Source: Microbacterium marinum
GTDB taxonomy: Bacteria > Actinomycetota > Actinomycetes > Actinomycetales > Microbacteriaceae
Length of the DNA stretch: 64,000 nt
Assembly (NCBI RefSeq): GCF_014204835.1
Contig: NZ_JACHMD010000001.1
Location: 2,604,001-2,668,000, forward strand
Direction of reading: 5' to 3'
In this document: positions 54,490 to 64,000 of the stretch, piece after piece
How positions within the stretch are numbered: the first letter of the stretch is position 1
How the letters are laid out: each line of letters begins with the position of its first letter
Position numbers and translations under genes: made by a program
Notes under the pieces: generated by a model
What the model saw: the letters and a program-made list of their open reading frames with translations, nothing else
Database searches by the model: none
Told to the model about the DNA's origin: nothing

Positions 54490-55254
54490 ATGACCTCTCC
54501 TCGACTCGTCGCGTTCGACCTCGACGACACGCTCGCGCCGTCCAAAAGCGCGATCGATCCGCGCATCGGCGATCTGCTCCTGCAGCTCGCCGAACGGGTC
54601 GAGGTCGCGATCATCTCGGGCGGTCAGCTCCAGCAGTTCCGCACGCAGGTCGTCGAGCGTCTCCCCCGCACGGATGCCGCGATCCTGTCGCACTTCCACC
54701 TCATGCCGACGTGCGGCACGCAGTACTACCGGCTGACGCCCGACGGTGTCGACACGGTCTACGCCCACTCGCTCACCGACGATGAGAAGTCGCGTGCGCT
54801 GGCGGCCGTCGAGGAGGAGGCACGCCGCCTCGGCCTCTGGGAGAGCACGACGTGGGGCGACATCCTCGAGGACCGCGGCTCTCAGATCACGTTCTCGGCC
54901 CTCGGCCAGTCGGCCCCGCTCGAGGCGAAGACGGCCTGGGACCCGACCGGTGAGAAGAAGAACGCGCTGCGCGACGCGGTCGCCGCTCGGATCCCCGACC
55001 TCGAGGTCCGCTCCGGCGGATCGACGTCCGTCGACATCACGCACCGCGGCATCGACAAGGCGTACGGCATGCGCCGGCTCGCCGAGCAGACCGGCGTCCC
55101 GCTGGAGGACATGCTCTTCGTCGGGGACCGCCTCGACGAGCACGGCAATGACTACCCGGTGCTCGCGCTCGGCGTCGAGTGCCACGCGGTGGAGGGCTGG
55201 CAGGACACCGCCGCCTTCCTCGAGCAGCTCGTCCCCACCCTCGCCGCCCGCTGA
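54490..55254 (+). CDS. HAD superfamily hydrolase, subfamily IIB
   Basis: 254 residues. Motif I DLDDTLAPSK, motif II AIISGG, motif IV GDRLDEHGNDYPV, and the IIB cap between them. Similar to phosphomannomutase- or sucrose-phosphatase-like HAD proteins, but the substrate is unknown. GGGACGGAG lies upstream of ATG 54490; the longer in-frame version would run through the tRNA. Confidence 0.85.
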   Translation: MTSPRLVAFDLDDTLAPSKSAIDPRIGDLLLQLAERVEVAIISGGQLQQFRTQVVERLPRTDAAILSHFHLMPTCGTQYYRLTPDGVDTVYAHSLTDDEKSRALAAVEEEARRLGLWESTTWGDILEDRGSQITFSALGQSAPLEAKTAWDPTGEKKNALRDAVAARIPDLEVRSGGSTSVDITHRGIDKAYGMRRLAEQTGVPLEDMLFVGDRLDEHGNDYPVLALGVECHAVEGWQDTAAFLEQLVPTLAAR

Positions 55255-55292
55255 GGTCCAGGGCGTGAGGCCTGCAACACCGGCGCGCAGGG

Positions 55293-55931
55293 TCAGCGCA
55301 AGCGGCCCGCAGACTCCCGCAGATAGCACCGGGCGCACATCGACTCGTAGGTGACGCGGTCCGCCGACAGCTCGTCGATCGCGACCTGGTCGCCGTCGAA
55401 GACGAAGCGGCCTCCGACCAGGCGGGCGTTGAACAACGCCTTGCTGCCGCAGCGGCAGATCGTCTTGAGCTCTTCGAGGCTGTGCGCGAGCTCCATCAGC
55501 CGCGCGGAACCGGGAAAGGCCCTCGTCTGGAAGTCGGTCCGGATGCCGTAGGCGAGCACCGGGATGCCGTCCTCGACACTGATTCGCAGGAGGTCATCGA
55601 CCTGCTCCGCGGTGAGGAACTGCGCCTCGTCGACCAGGAGGCACGCCACGTCGGCGCCCGTGTCGGGGATGAGGGCGTCGGCGCCCGCCTCCTGCACACG
55701 GCGGCGATGCTCGGCGAAGAGCGCCCGCACGTCATCCTCGGGACGGATGAGGAAGTCGACCGTCCGCTCGACGCCGAGCCGACTGGAGATCTGGTCGGCA
55801 CCCTTGGTATCGATCTCGGGCTTGGCGAGCAGGATGCGCTGACCGCGCTCCTCGTAGTTGTACGCCGCCTGCAGGAGCGCGGTCGACTTCCCCGAGTTCA
55901 TCGCGCCGTAGCGGAAGTACAGCTTCGCCAT
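55293..55931 (-). CDS. tdk: Thymidine kinase
   Basis: 212 residues, type II thymidine kinase. P-loop GAMNSGKST, lasso and Asp motif LVDEAQFL, and the zinc cysteines CRCG ... CARC. Phosphorylates thymidine for salvage. Follows mqo on the minus strand with an 11-base gap. Confidence 0.95.
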   Translation of the reverse strand: MAKLYFRYGAMNSGKSTALLQAAYNYEERGQRILLAKPEIDTKGADQISSRLGVERTVDFLIRPEDDVRALFAEHRRRVQEAGADALIPDTGADVACLLVDEAQFLTAEQVDDLLRISVEDGIPVLAYGIRTDFQTRAFPGSARLMELAHSLEELKTICRCGSKALFNARLVGGRFVFDGDQVAIDELSADRVTYESMCARCYLRESAGRLR

Positions 55932-55942
55932 GGCGGGCGGGC

Positions 55943-57421
55943 TCAGGCGTTGATCTGCAATACGGATGCCGTCTGCTGCAGCACCTGCGACGATTTGGCG
56001 GCATCCCCGTTCAGCGTCTCACCGTAGGTGGGGATGAGCGAATGGAGCGTCGGCTCCCAGCCGGCGATACGGTCGGGGAAGCACGTCTTCAGCAGGCCGA
56101 GCATGATGGATGCCCCGGTCGAAGCCCCGGGCGACGCGCCGAGGAGGCCGGCGATCGAGCCATCGGCGGAGCTCACGACCTCGGTGCCGAACTGCAGCAC
56201 GCCGCCCTTCTTCGGGTCCTTCTTCATGACCTGGGCGCGCTGACCGGCCTGGAGCAGCTCCCAGTCCTCGTCGCGCGCGCTCGGCATGAAGTCGCGGAGC
56301 GAGTCGACCTTCTTCGCGTGGCCCTTCAGTAGCTCGCTCACGAGGTACTTGATGAGCCCCGGGTTGTCGATGGCGACCTTCAGCATCGGCCACAGGTTGC
56401 CGGGACGCACCTGCGCCACGATGTCGGTGATCCGACCCTGCTTGAGGAACTTGGGGCTGAAGGTGGCGAAGGGGCCGAACAGCAGCGAAGTCTCGCCGTC
56501 GACGACACGGGTGTCCAGGTGGGGCACCGACATCGGCGGGGCACCGACGGACGCCTGGGAGTAGACCTTCGCCTTGTGCTGGGAGACCAGCTCGGGGTTG
56601 GACGTCTTCAGCCACTGCCCACCGATGGGGAAGACGCCGTAGCCCTTGATCTCGGGGATGCCGGAGCGCTGGAGCAGCTTGATCGCCCAACCGCCGGCGC
56701 CGACGAACACGAACCGCGCGTTCACCGAGCCGGGCGTGCGTCCGACCGTCTTGCGGAAGGACACCTTCCAGGTGCCGTCCTTCTGTCGGGAGAGGTTTCG
56801 GACCTCACGGTTGACCGCGACGGCGACGCCCTGCTCGTCGAGATGCGCGAAGAGCTGGCGGGTGAGGGAGCCGAAGTCGACGTCGGTGCCGGCAGGCACC
56901 CGCGTCGCGGCGAACGGCTCGCCCTTCCGGCGCTTGTGCATGAGCAGCGGTGCCCACTGGTTGATGACGCGGGAGTCCTCGGAGTATTCGATGCCCGCGA
57001 ACAGCGGCTGCTCGCGGAGCACTTCATAGCGCTTCTTGAGGAAGGCCACGTCCTTCTCACCGCGTACGAAGGTCATGTGGGGCGTCGGGTTGATGAACGT
57101 CGACGGCTCATCGAGCACGCCCTGCTCGATGAGCGCCGACCACAGCTGGCGCGACTGCTGGAACTGCTCGTTGATGCCGATCGCCTTGGTGGGATCGATC
57201 GTCCCGTCGGGGCCCTCGGGAGTGTAGTTGAGCTCGCACAGCGCGGCGTGACCGGTGCCCGCGTTGTTCCACGCGTTCGACGACTCCTGCGCCACGTCGG
57301 AGAGCCGCTCGAAGACCGCGATCTTCCAATCCGGCTCGAGCTGCTTCAGGAGGGTGCCCAGGGTGGCGCTCATGATCCCACCGCCGATGAGGACGGCATC
57401 GTACGTCTCAGTCACGATCAT
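55943..57421 (-). CDS. mqo: Malate:quinone oxidoreductase
   Basis: 492 residues. FAD motif VLIGGGIMSATLGTLL, ERLSDVAQESSNAWNNAGTGHA and LLGASPGASTGASIML are typical. Oxidises malate and reduces quinone at the membrane. TAGACT (57424-57429) lies only two bases before ATG 57421 but eight before the in-frame GTG at 57415, so the true, leaderless start may be the GTG (490 residues). Confidence 0.95.
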   Translation of the reverse strand: MIVTETYDAVLIGGGIMSATLGTLLKQLEPDWKIAVFERLSDVAQESSNAWNNAGTGHAALCELNYTPEGPDGTIDPTKAIGINEQFQQSRQLWSALIEQGVLDEPSTFINPTPHMTFVRGEKDVAFLKKRYEVLREQPLFAGIEYSEDSRVINQWAPLLMHKRRKGEPFAATRVPAGTDVDFGSLTRQLFAHLDEQGVAVAVNREVRNLSRQKDGTWKVSFRKTVGRTPGSVNARFVFVGAGGWAIKLLQRSGIPEIKGYGVFPIGGQWLKTSNPELVSQHKAKVYSQASVGAPPMSVPHLDTRVVDGETSLLFGPFATFSPKFLKQGRITDIVAQVRPGNLWPMLKVAIDNPGLIKYLVSELLKGHAKKVDSLRDFMPSARDEDWELLQAGQRAQVMKKDPKKGGVLQFGTEVVSSADGSIAGLLGASPGASTGASIMLGLLKTCFPDRIAGWEPTLHSLIPTYGETLNGDAAKSSQVLQQTASVLQINA

Positions 57422-57504
57422 CCAGTCTACGTGCGCGCACGAGAGGTACCGGCCGTCCCGCCCCGGCTGGGCGCGGCAACAACCGGGGTTCTTGACTCAG
57501 CGCG

Positions 57505-57527
57505 AAAAGGATGCCGGGGCACCCCGG
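57505..57527 (-). terminator. Rho-independent terminator of asd
   Basis: CCGGGG-CA-CCCCGG at 57514-57527; on the minus strand it is followed by CATCCTTTTCG. Confidence 0.65.
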
Positions 57528-57534
57528 CCCGCTC

Positions 57535-58764
<1,230 letters not shown>

Positions 58765-59640
58765 TCACGCCCACGATCCGAGCTTCTGCGGGTTGCGCAT
58801 GATCCAGACGTCGGTCACCCGTGCGTCGTCCGTCGCGAACGTCACCAGCGCGAGGGTCTCCCCCGCTGCACGAATCGCGAAACCGAGGCCGTCCCCCGTC
58901 TGCACCGGCTCGTACCGGGCGTCGGGCTGCTTGAGGGCCAGTCCCAGGAGGAACCGCGCGACGGCGTCGGCGCCGCGCACCGGGCGGCGGGCCGCCGACA
59001 CGATCCCGCCGCCGTCCGAGACGAGGACGACATCCGGATCGAGGGCACGCACGAGGGCGTCGAGGTCTCCCGTCACGGATGCCGCGGCGAACGCGGCCAC
59101 CACCTCGTCATGACGACGCCGGTCGACCGGGGAACGCCTCTGCCCGAGATGGCGACGCGCAGATGCCGCGAGCTGCCGGCAGGCCGCAGTGGAGCGTCCG
59201 ACGACGTCCGCGATGTCGGCGAAGGGCAGGGTGAAGACCTCATGCAGGACGAAGACCACGCGTTCAGCGGGGGTGAGCGACTCCATCACGCGCAGCAGCG
59301 CGACGGAGAGCGAGTCGTCGCGAATCGCCCGCTCGAGCGGATCGGATGCCGCGGCATCCGGCGCCGGCAACGGCTCGGGGAGCCACTCCCCCACGTAGGT
59401 CTCCCGACTGGCACGCGCCGAGCCGAGCATGTCGAGGCAGATCCGCCCCACCGCCCGCATCAGCCACGCCCCCGGCGAGACCACCGCGGCACGCGTGCCC
59501 TCGTCCTGGCGGAACCACCGCACGTAGGCCTCTTGAACCGCGTCATCCGCATCGGCGAGCGTTCCCAGCATGCGGAACGCGGCCCCGCGGAGCACGTCGC
59601 GGTGCGCGTCGACGTCGGCGTCCGCGAACAGGTCCGACAC
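58765..59640 (-). CDS. ECF41-type RNA polymerase sigma factor with SnoaL-like C-terminal domain
   Basis: 291 residues. Sigma2 (LRGAAFRMLGTLADADDAVQEAYVRW) and sigma4 (LTPAERVVFVLHEVFTLPFADIADVVGRS) are followed from about residue 175 by a SnoaL-like extension with the ECF41 signatures DGGG and NPQKL. In this family the extension controls activity and no anti-sigma gene is needed. GTG start with AGGAGG. The divergent gene is the epimerase-type partner common to ECF41 loci. Confidence 0.88.
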   Translation of the reverse strand: MSDLFADADVDAHRDVLRGAAFRMLGTLADADDAVQEAYVRWFRQDEGTRAAVVSPGAWLMRAVGRICLDMLGSARASRETYVGEWLPEPLPAPDAAASDPLERAIRDDSLSVALLRVMESLTPAERVVFVLHEVFTLPFADIADVVGRSTAACRQLAASARRHLGQRRSPVDRRRHDEVVAAFAAASVTGDLDALVRALDPDVVLVSDGGGIVSAARRPVRGADAVARFLLGLALKQPDARYEPVQTGDGLGFAIRAAGETLALVTFATDDARVTDVWIMRNPQKLGSWA

Positions 59641-59672
59641 GAGTCCTCCTTCGCCGCGGAATGCGGCATCCG

Positions 59673-59699
59673 CCTCACATTCTGCCGGGCTGCGTCGTC
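59673..59699 (+). promoter_or_regulatory. Candidate ECF41 promoter
   Basis: CCTCACA (59673-59679), exactly 16 bases, then CGTC (59696-59699). The reported ECF41 consensus is TGTCACA-N16-CGTC, so the -10 matches fully and the -35 five of seven. It points at the epimerase-like gene. Confidence 0.55.
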
Positions 59700-59729
59700 A
59701 ACATGATGAGAGCACCAGAGAGGACGACC

Positions 59730-60476
59730 ATGAGGATCGCAGTCGCAGGAGGAACCGGGACCGTCGGCCGCCACATCGTGGCCGAGGCGCGCCGACGAGG
59801 GCACGACGCCGTCGTCATCGCCCGCTCGACCGGAGTGGACGTCCTGACCGGCGCAGGAGTGGATGCCGCACTCGCGGGGGTGGACACGCTCATCGACGCC
59901 GTCAGTGTCGGCACGATGAAAGCCGCGGAATCGAGCGCCTTCTTCCGCGTCGCCGCTGGACGCCTGCTCGAGGGGGCCGGGCGCGCCGGGATATCGCACG
60001 CCGTGCTGCTGTCCATCGTGGGAATCGACCGGAACCCCCACGGCTACTACGCCGGCAAGGTCGCCCAGGAGGAGGCCTATCCGCAGCACGACACCCCGTG
60101 GTCCATCGTGCGGGCGACGCAGTTCCACGAGTTCGCGCCGCAGGTCGCCGCGCAGGCCGCGTTCGGGCCGATCCAGCTCGCCCCGCGTGCCCGCACGATG
60201 CCGATCGCCGCAGCGACCGTCGCGAGTCGACTTCTCGACGTCGCCGAGGGCGGCGCCGCAGGCAGGACGGTCGACATCGCGGGGCCGCGGGAGGAGCAGC
60301 TTTCCGACATGATCCGCGCCTGGGCGCGCCGGACCGGGAAGCGAGGACTCGTCGTGCCGGTGAGTCTTCCGGGTGCACAGATGCGCGGGATGCGCGCCGG
60401 ACTCGCGCTGCCCGGGCCCGAAGCCCTCCGGCTGGGTCCGACCTACGCCGAGTGGCTCGCCGACCAGACCGAGTGA
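59730..60476 (+). CDS. NAD(P)-binding epimerase/NmrA-like protein
   Basis: 248 residues, atypical short-chain dehydrogenase: VAGGTGTVGRHIVAEARRRGHDAVVIAR is the nucleotide-binding start, VLLSIVGIDRNPHGYYAGK holds a YxxxK-like site, and WSIVRATQFHEF the substrate side. GAGAGGACG precedes the ATG. Divergent from the ECF41 sigma factor and likely its target. Confidence 0.85.
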   Translation: MRIAVAGGTGTVGRHIVAEARRRGHDAVVIARSTGVDVLTGAGVDAALAGVDTLIDAVSVGTMKAAESSAFFRVAAGRLLEGAGRAGISHAVLLSIVGIDRNPHGYYAGKVAQEEAYPQHDTPWSIVRATQFHEFAPQVAAQAAFGPIQLAPRARTMPIAAATVASRLLDVAEGGAAGRTVDIAGPREEQLSDMIRAWARRTGKRGLVVPVSLPGAQMRGMRAGLALPGPEALRLGPTYAEWLADQTE

Positions 60477-60658
60477 GCGCTCATGATCGGCAGGCGTGCC
60501 AGCGCACGCTCGCCGACGCGGTACAGCGCATTGACCGTTCCCGTGGAGGCCACTTCGCGCAGCGTTCCGTCGGCGAACTCGGGCGCCTGCGCGAGCAGAC
60601 GGCGGACGACCGCGGCAGTCACCTCGATCTGGCCGAGGTGCAGCCGCGGCCGGGGCAT
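60443..60658 (-). pseudogene. N-terminal fragment of an aminoglycoside phosphotransferase family gene
   Basis: From ATG 60658 the minus strand encodes GQIEVTAAVVRRLLAQAPEF and VASTGTVNALYRVGERALARLP, matching the N-terminal lobe of APH-type kinases. Similarity ends near 60487, and the frame then runs antisense into the epimerase gene and stops at 60443. The catalytic lobe is absent. It begins one base after the lysC stop. Confidence 0.6.
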
Positions 60659-60659
60659 G

Positions 60660-61946
60660 TCAGCGGCCGGTACCCGCGTACACGACCGCCTCGGTGTCGC
60701 CGTCGAGTCCGTACGCGGCGTGCACCACGCGCGCCGCTCCCGCGAGGTCGTCGCCGCGGACGACGACCGAGATGCGGATCTCCGACGTCGAGATCATCTC
60801 GATGTTCACGCCCGTCGTCGACAGCGCCTCGAACAGGGTCGCGGAGACACCCGAGTGGGTCCGCATCCCGGCGCCGACGACCGACAGCTTGCCGATCTGG
60901 TCGTCGTGGACGAGCTTGTCGAAGCCCACCTCGGTCTGCTCGCCGGCCAGCGCACGCAGCGCGGTCGATGCTTCCGCCTTGGGCAGGGTGAAGGAGATGT
61001 CGGTGCGGCCGGTCGCAGCGGCGGACACGTTCTGGACGATCATGTCGACGTTGGCACCCGACTTCGCCACGATCTTGAAGATGTCGGCAGCCTTGCCGGG
61101 CACGTCGGGAACGCCGACGACGGTGATCTTCGCCTGGCTGAGGTCGGTGGCGACCCCCGTGACGATGGGCTCTTCCATCTCTTCTCCCTCTTGGTGGTCG
61201 GGCGCGGTCATCCCGGCCCCGAGGACGTACGTGCCGACACCCGAACTGAACGTCGAACGGGCGTGGATCATGACGCCGTGACGGCGGGCGTACTCGACCG
61301 CGCGGATGTACAGCACCTTCGCGCCGTTGGCGGCGAGCTCGAGCATCTCCTCAGCGGTGACGGTGGTGAGCTTGCGGGCGTTCGGGACGACGCGCGGGTC
61401 GGCGGTGAAGATGCCGTCGACGTCGCTGTAGATCTCGCACACATCGGCGTTGAGGGCAGCGGCGAGCGCGACGGCCGTCGTGTCGGAGCCGCCGCGGCCC
61501 AGGGTGGTGATGTCGCGGGTGTCACGGCTGAACCCCTGGAAGCCGGCGACGATCACGATGGCGCCCTCGTCGAGCGCCTCGCGCACCCGGACCGGGGTGA
61601 CGTCGACGATGCGCGCAGCACCGTGGGAGCTGTCGGTGATCATGCCGGCCTGGCTGCCCGTGAACGAGCGCGCCTCGAACCCCATCGAGTTGATCGCCAT
61701 CGCCAGCAGCGCCATCGAGATGCGCTCGCCGCTGGAGAGCAGCATGTCCAGTTCGCGGGGCGCGGGGATCGGTGAGACCTGCGATGCGAGATCGAGGAGC
61801 TCGTCGGTGGTGTCGCCCATCGCGCTGACGGCGACGACGACGTCATCGCCCTTGCGGCGCGCGTCGACGATGCGCTTAGCCACGCGCCGAATGCTCTCAG
61901 CGTCGGCGACAGACGAGCCACCGTACTTCTGGACGATCAAAGCCAT
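60660..61946 (-). CDS. lysC: Aspartate kinase
   Basis: 428 residues. [21 protein letters not shown], and [24 protein letters not shown] form the kinase domain; two C-terminal ACT domains bind lysine or threonine for feedback control ([18 protein letters not shown] and [14 protein letters not shown]). ATG 61946 opens [12 protein letters not shown], as in other actinobacteria. First step of the aspartate amino acid pathway. Confidence 0.95.
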   Translation of the reverse strand: MALIVQKYGGSSVADAESIRRVAKRIVDARRKGDDVVVAVSAMGDTTDELLDLASQVSPIPAPRELDMLLSSGERISMALLAMAINSMGFEARSFTGSQAGMITDSSHGAARIVDVTPVRVREALDEGAIVIVAGFQGFSRDTRDITTLGRGGSDTTAVALAAALNADVCEIYSDVDGIFTADPRVVPNARKLTTVTAEEMLELAANGAKVLYIRAVEYARRHGVMIHARSTFSSGVGTYVLGAGMTAPDHQEGEEMEEPIVTGVATDLSQAKITVVGVPDVPGKAADIFKIVAKSGANVDMIVQNVSAAATGRTDISFTLPKAEASTALRALAGEQTEVGFDKLVHDDQIGKLSVVGAGMRTHSGVSATLFEALSTTGVNIEMISTSEIRISVVVRGDDLAGAARVVHAAYGLDGDTEAVVYAGTGR

Positions 61947-62082
61947 GTGTTGCGAAACTCCCGGGTGGATGCCGGTGCGGGCCGGCGGGCGGGGACTCAC
62001 GCCCTGCGCTCCATCCTAAGGAGCGCCGCATGCGCGCGCCGCCATGTGACGGTGCTCTCCAACGCGATCGTAGGCTGGATGC

Positions 62083-63477
62083 ATGGCTCGTCGCCGGCTG
62101 CTCCCCTCGCTTCATTCCCTGGTCCGGGTGACGGATGCCGCGAGCCCGGCGACCGAGATCCTTCCGGTCATCGACGATGCGTTCACCGTGCGGGTGCTCG
62201 ATCTCGCCATCCGGATCGGAGAGACGATGCTCGTCGCGGGTGCGCCTGCGAGCGAGGTCGCGTCGACGATCGTGCGGGTCGCGGGCACCTACGGCTTGGA
62301 CCCCGTCCACGTCGACGTCACCTACAACTCCATCACGGTGGCCCACCACCGCAGCGGAGCCGACAAGCCCGTCACCCTCATGCGCGTCGTGCGCGGCTCC
62401 GCACCCGACCATGCCCGGCTGCAGCGTCTGCAGGCCCTCGTGACGGACATCCGCGCCGGGGTCGCTCTCGACGAGGCCGCCGCGCGCTTCCGTACCATCC
62501 GCCGAACACCGTTCGGCTACCACCAGCCGGTCGTGATCACCTCACAGGCCCTCCTCGCCGTCGGGGTGGCCGTCATGTTCGGCGGCAACTGGCTGGTGAT
62601 CGCCCTCTCGTTCGTCGCCGCAGGTGCGGCGGCCCTGACCCAGTCGTTCCTCGCCCGCGCGCGGGTGCCGTTCTTCTTCAGTCAGATCGCCGGCGCCTTC
62701 GTGCTCACTCTCGTCGCCGCGACCGTCCCGCCGCTGCTGCAGCTGACCGGATGGGATGCCGCCGAAGCGATCCGCCCGACCGTCATCGTGGCATCCGGCA
62801 TCGTCCTGATGCTCGCGGGGCTGACGGTCGTCGGCGCGGCGCAGGATGCGATCGACGGCTTCGCGCTGACCGCCATGGGCCGCATCCTCGAGCTGACCAC
62901 CCAGACGGTGGGCGTGGTCCTCGGCATCCTCGCCGGACTCGAGACGGCGCGCGTCATCGGGCTCGGAATGAGCGCACCCAGCGAATCCCTGCCGCTCGGT
63001 CCCCTTCCGGTGCAGTTCCTCGGCGCCGCCCTGATCGCCCTGGCCGTCACCGTCTTCAACGGCGCCGGAGCCCGCATCATCGCCGTCAGCGCGGGACTGA
63101 GCGTGGTCGCGTGGGCGGGGTACGTCGCGGCATCCGCCGTCGGATTCGACACGGCGGCGGCGAGTGGACTCGGCGCATTCGCCGGGAGCATCGTCGGCAT
63201 CGTCGTCGCCTACCGGCTGCACGTGCCCTCCGTGGCGATCACGACGGCTGCCATCCTTCCGCTCGTCCCCGGCGCCGCCGTCTTCCGGGGTCTGCTCGGG
63301 ATCGTCGAGGCAGAAGGAAGCGCCGCGACCCTGCTCACCGGGTTCAGCACGCTCGCCTCCGCCGCGACCATCGGCATCGCCCTCGCCGTCGGGGCGTCGC
63401 TCGGCATCTACCTCGGTCAGCCCCTGCGCGCCTCACTCGGATCGGTCATCCGGTCGCGCGCGCGCCTCCGGGTCTGA
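62083..63477 (+). CDS. thrE: Threonine/serine exporter, ThrE type
   Basis: 464 residues. An N-terminal soluble ThrE domain (LAIRIGETMLVAGAPASEV, HVDVTYNSITVAHHR) is followed by about ten helices. TAGGCT (62071-62076) ends six bases before the ATG, a leaderless start. Divergent from lysC; export of threonine or serine beside the aspartate pathway is a sensible pairing. Confidence 0.9.
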   Translation: MARRRLLPSLHSLVRVTDAASPATEILPVIDDAFTVRVLDLAIRIGETMLVAGAPASEVASTIVRVAGTYGLDPVHVDVTYNSITVAHHRSGADKPVTLMRVVRGSAPDHARLQRLQALVTDIRAGVALDEAAARFRTIRRTPFGYHQPVVITSQALLAVGVAVMFGGNWLVIALSFVAAGAAALTQSFLARARVPFFFSQIAGAFVLTLVAATVPPLLQLTGWDAAEAIRPTVIVASGIVLMLAGLTVVGAAQDAIDGFALTAMGRILELTTQTVGVVLGILAGLETARVIGLGMSAPSESLPLGPLPVQFLGAALIALAVTVFNGAGARIIAVSAGLSVVAWAGYVAASAVGFDTAAASGLGAFAGSIVGIVVAYRLHVPSVAITTAAILPLVPGAAVFRGLLGIVEAEGSAATLLTGFSTLASAATIGIALAVGASLGIYLGQPLRASLGSVIRSRARLRV

Positions 63478-63483
63478 CGGCAC

Positions 63484-64000
63484 TCAGATCGCGCGGCGTC
63501 CTTCGAAGGCGCGGCCCAGCGTGACCTCGTCGGCGTACTCGAGGTCTCCGCCGACGGGGAGACCGGAGGCGAGACGCGTCACCCGGATCTCGAGAGCGTG
63601 CAGGAGCCGGCTCAGGTAGGTCGCCGTCGCCTCGCCCTCGAGGTTGGGGTTGGTGGCGAGGATGACCTCGGTCACGGTGCCGTCGGCGAGGCGCTGCATG
63701 AGCTGGGCGATGCGCAGATCGTCGGGGCCCACCCCCGCGATGGGACTGATCGAGCCGCCGAGCACGTGGTACAGCCCGCGGAACTCCCGGGTGCGCTCGA
63801 TGGCCGACACGTCCTTCGCGTCCTCGACGACGCAGATGAAGGTGCGATCGCGGCGCGGGTCACGGCAGATTCCGCACTGGTCCTGCTCGGACACGTTGCC
63901 GCAGATCTCGCAGAACCGCACCCGCTCGCGCAGCTCCGACAGCAGGTGCGCGAGGCGCGTCACGTCGAAGGTCGGGGTCTGCAGGATGTGGAACGCGATG
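63484..64000 (-). CDS. recR: Recombination protein RecR, 5' end outside window
   Basis: At least 172 residues; the frame runs off the window with [13 protein letters not shown], the end of the helix-hairpin-helix region. The four-cysteine zinc finger [16 protein letters not shown] and the TOPRIM domain ([16 protein letters not shown]) are intact. Acts with RecFO at gaps. The usual actinobacterial order recR-lysC-asd is recognisable but interrupted here. Confidence 0.95.
   Translation of the reverse strand, partial: IAFHILQTPTFDVTRLAHLLSELRERVRFCEICGNVSEQDQCGICRDPRRDRTFICVVEDAKDVSAIERTREFRGLYHVLGGSISPIAGVGPDDLRIAQLMQRLADGTVTEVILATNPNLEGEATATYLSRLLHALEIRVTRLASGLPVGGDLEYADEVTLGRAFEGRRAI

Overview
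The window is high-GC actinobacterial DNA and most resembles a Microbacterium-like member of the Microbacteriaceae. That placement is an inference from base composition and gene content: a Tad pilus operon with DUF4244 and Rv3654c-like members, two DUF222/HNH (13E12-type) genes, malate:quinone oxidoreductase, a ThrE exporter, topoisomerase I with a lysine-rich tail, and many gene starts lying exactly six bases after a -10-like hexamer. No 16S gene is present to confirm it.

Layout. 1-5017: molybdenum cofactor genes (moeB-like, moeA, moaC, moaD, then moaE and mogA on the other strand) beside a membrane-anchored sulfite-oxidase-fold molybdoenzyme. 5198-10719: small accessory genes (NUDIX, PadR plus membrane partner, MerR, a flavin-type split-barrel protein, a spore-photoproduct-lyase-like radical SAM protein). 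10864-22642: a beta-glucoside/oligopeptide-type ABC operon with a GH3 glycosidase and a divergent TetR regulator, flanked by two same-orientation DUF222/HNH paralogues. 22643-27177: a truncated YcgL-type nucleotidyltransferase, a second sugar ABC operon with its own TetR regulator, and a deletion scar joining the 3' ends of a CitB-type regulator and of tctA. 27188-35437: SDR oxidoreductase, GH15 hydrolase, glycosyltransferase, and an MmpL-type transporter/nicotinamidase/DUF2510 operon.

35490-38457: tRNA-Thr and metQ-metN-metI. 38480-44495: secreted TAP-like peptidase, holB, tmk and topA, tightly coupled on the minus strand. 44592-47386: Tad pilus operon with a TadB-TadC-like double F-domain protein. 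47782-54310: acetyl-CoA synthetase, RidA, DUF4177, a class A penicillin-binding protein with two PASTA domains, and a metallophosphoesterase. 54327-57421: tRNA-Pro, HAD hydrolase, thymidine kinase, mqo. 57535-64000: the lysC/asd/recR neighbourhood, split by an ECF41-type sigma factor with its divergent epimerase-like partner, an aminoglycoside phosphotransferase fragment, and thrE.

The best signals beyond routine annotation are: two TetR regulators whose intergenic regions carry operators of the same architecture (AACTTAS-N10-STWAGTT); an ECF41-like promoter upstream of the epimerase; the citB/tctA deletion scar; the direct repeats around the glucoside operon; a widespread leaderless start signature; and a three-hairpin region upstream of tadA. 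No clear new defence or mobile system is visible. No CRISPR array, insertion sequence transposase, prophage or integrase gene was seen.
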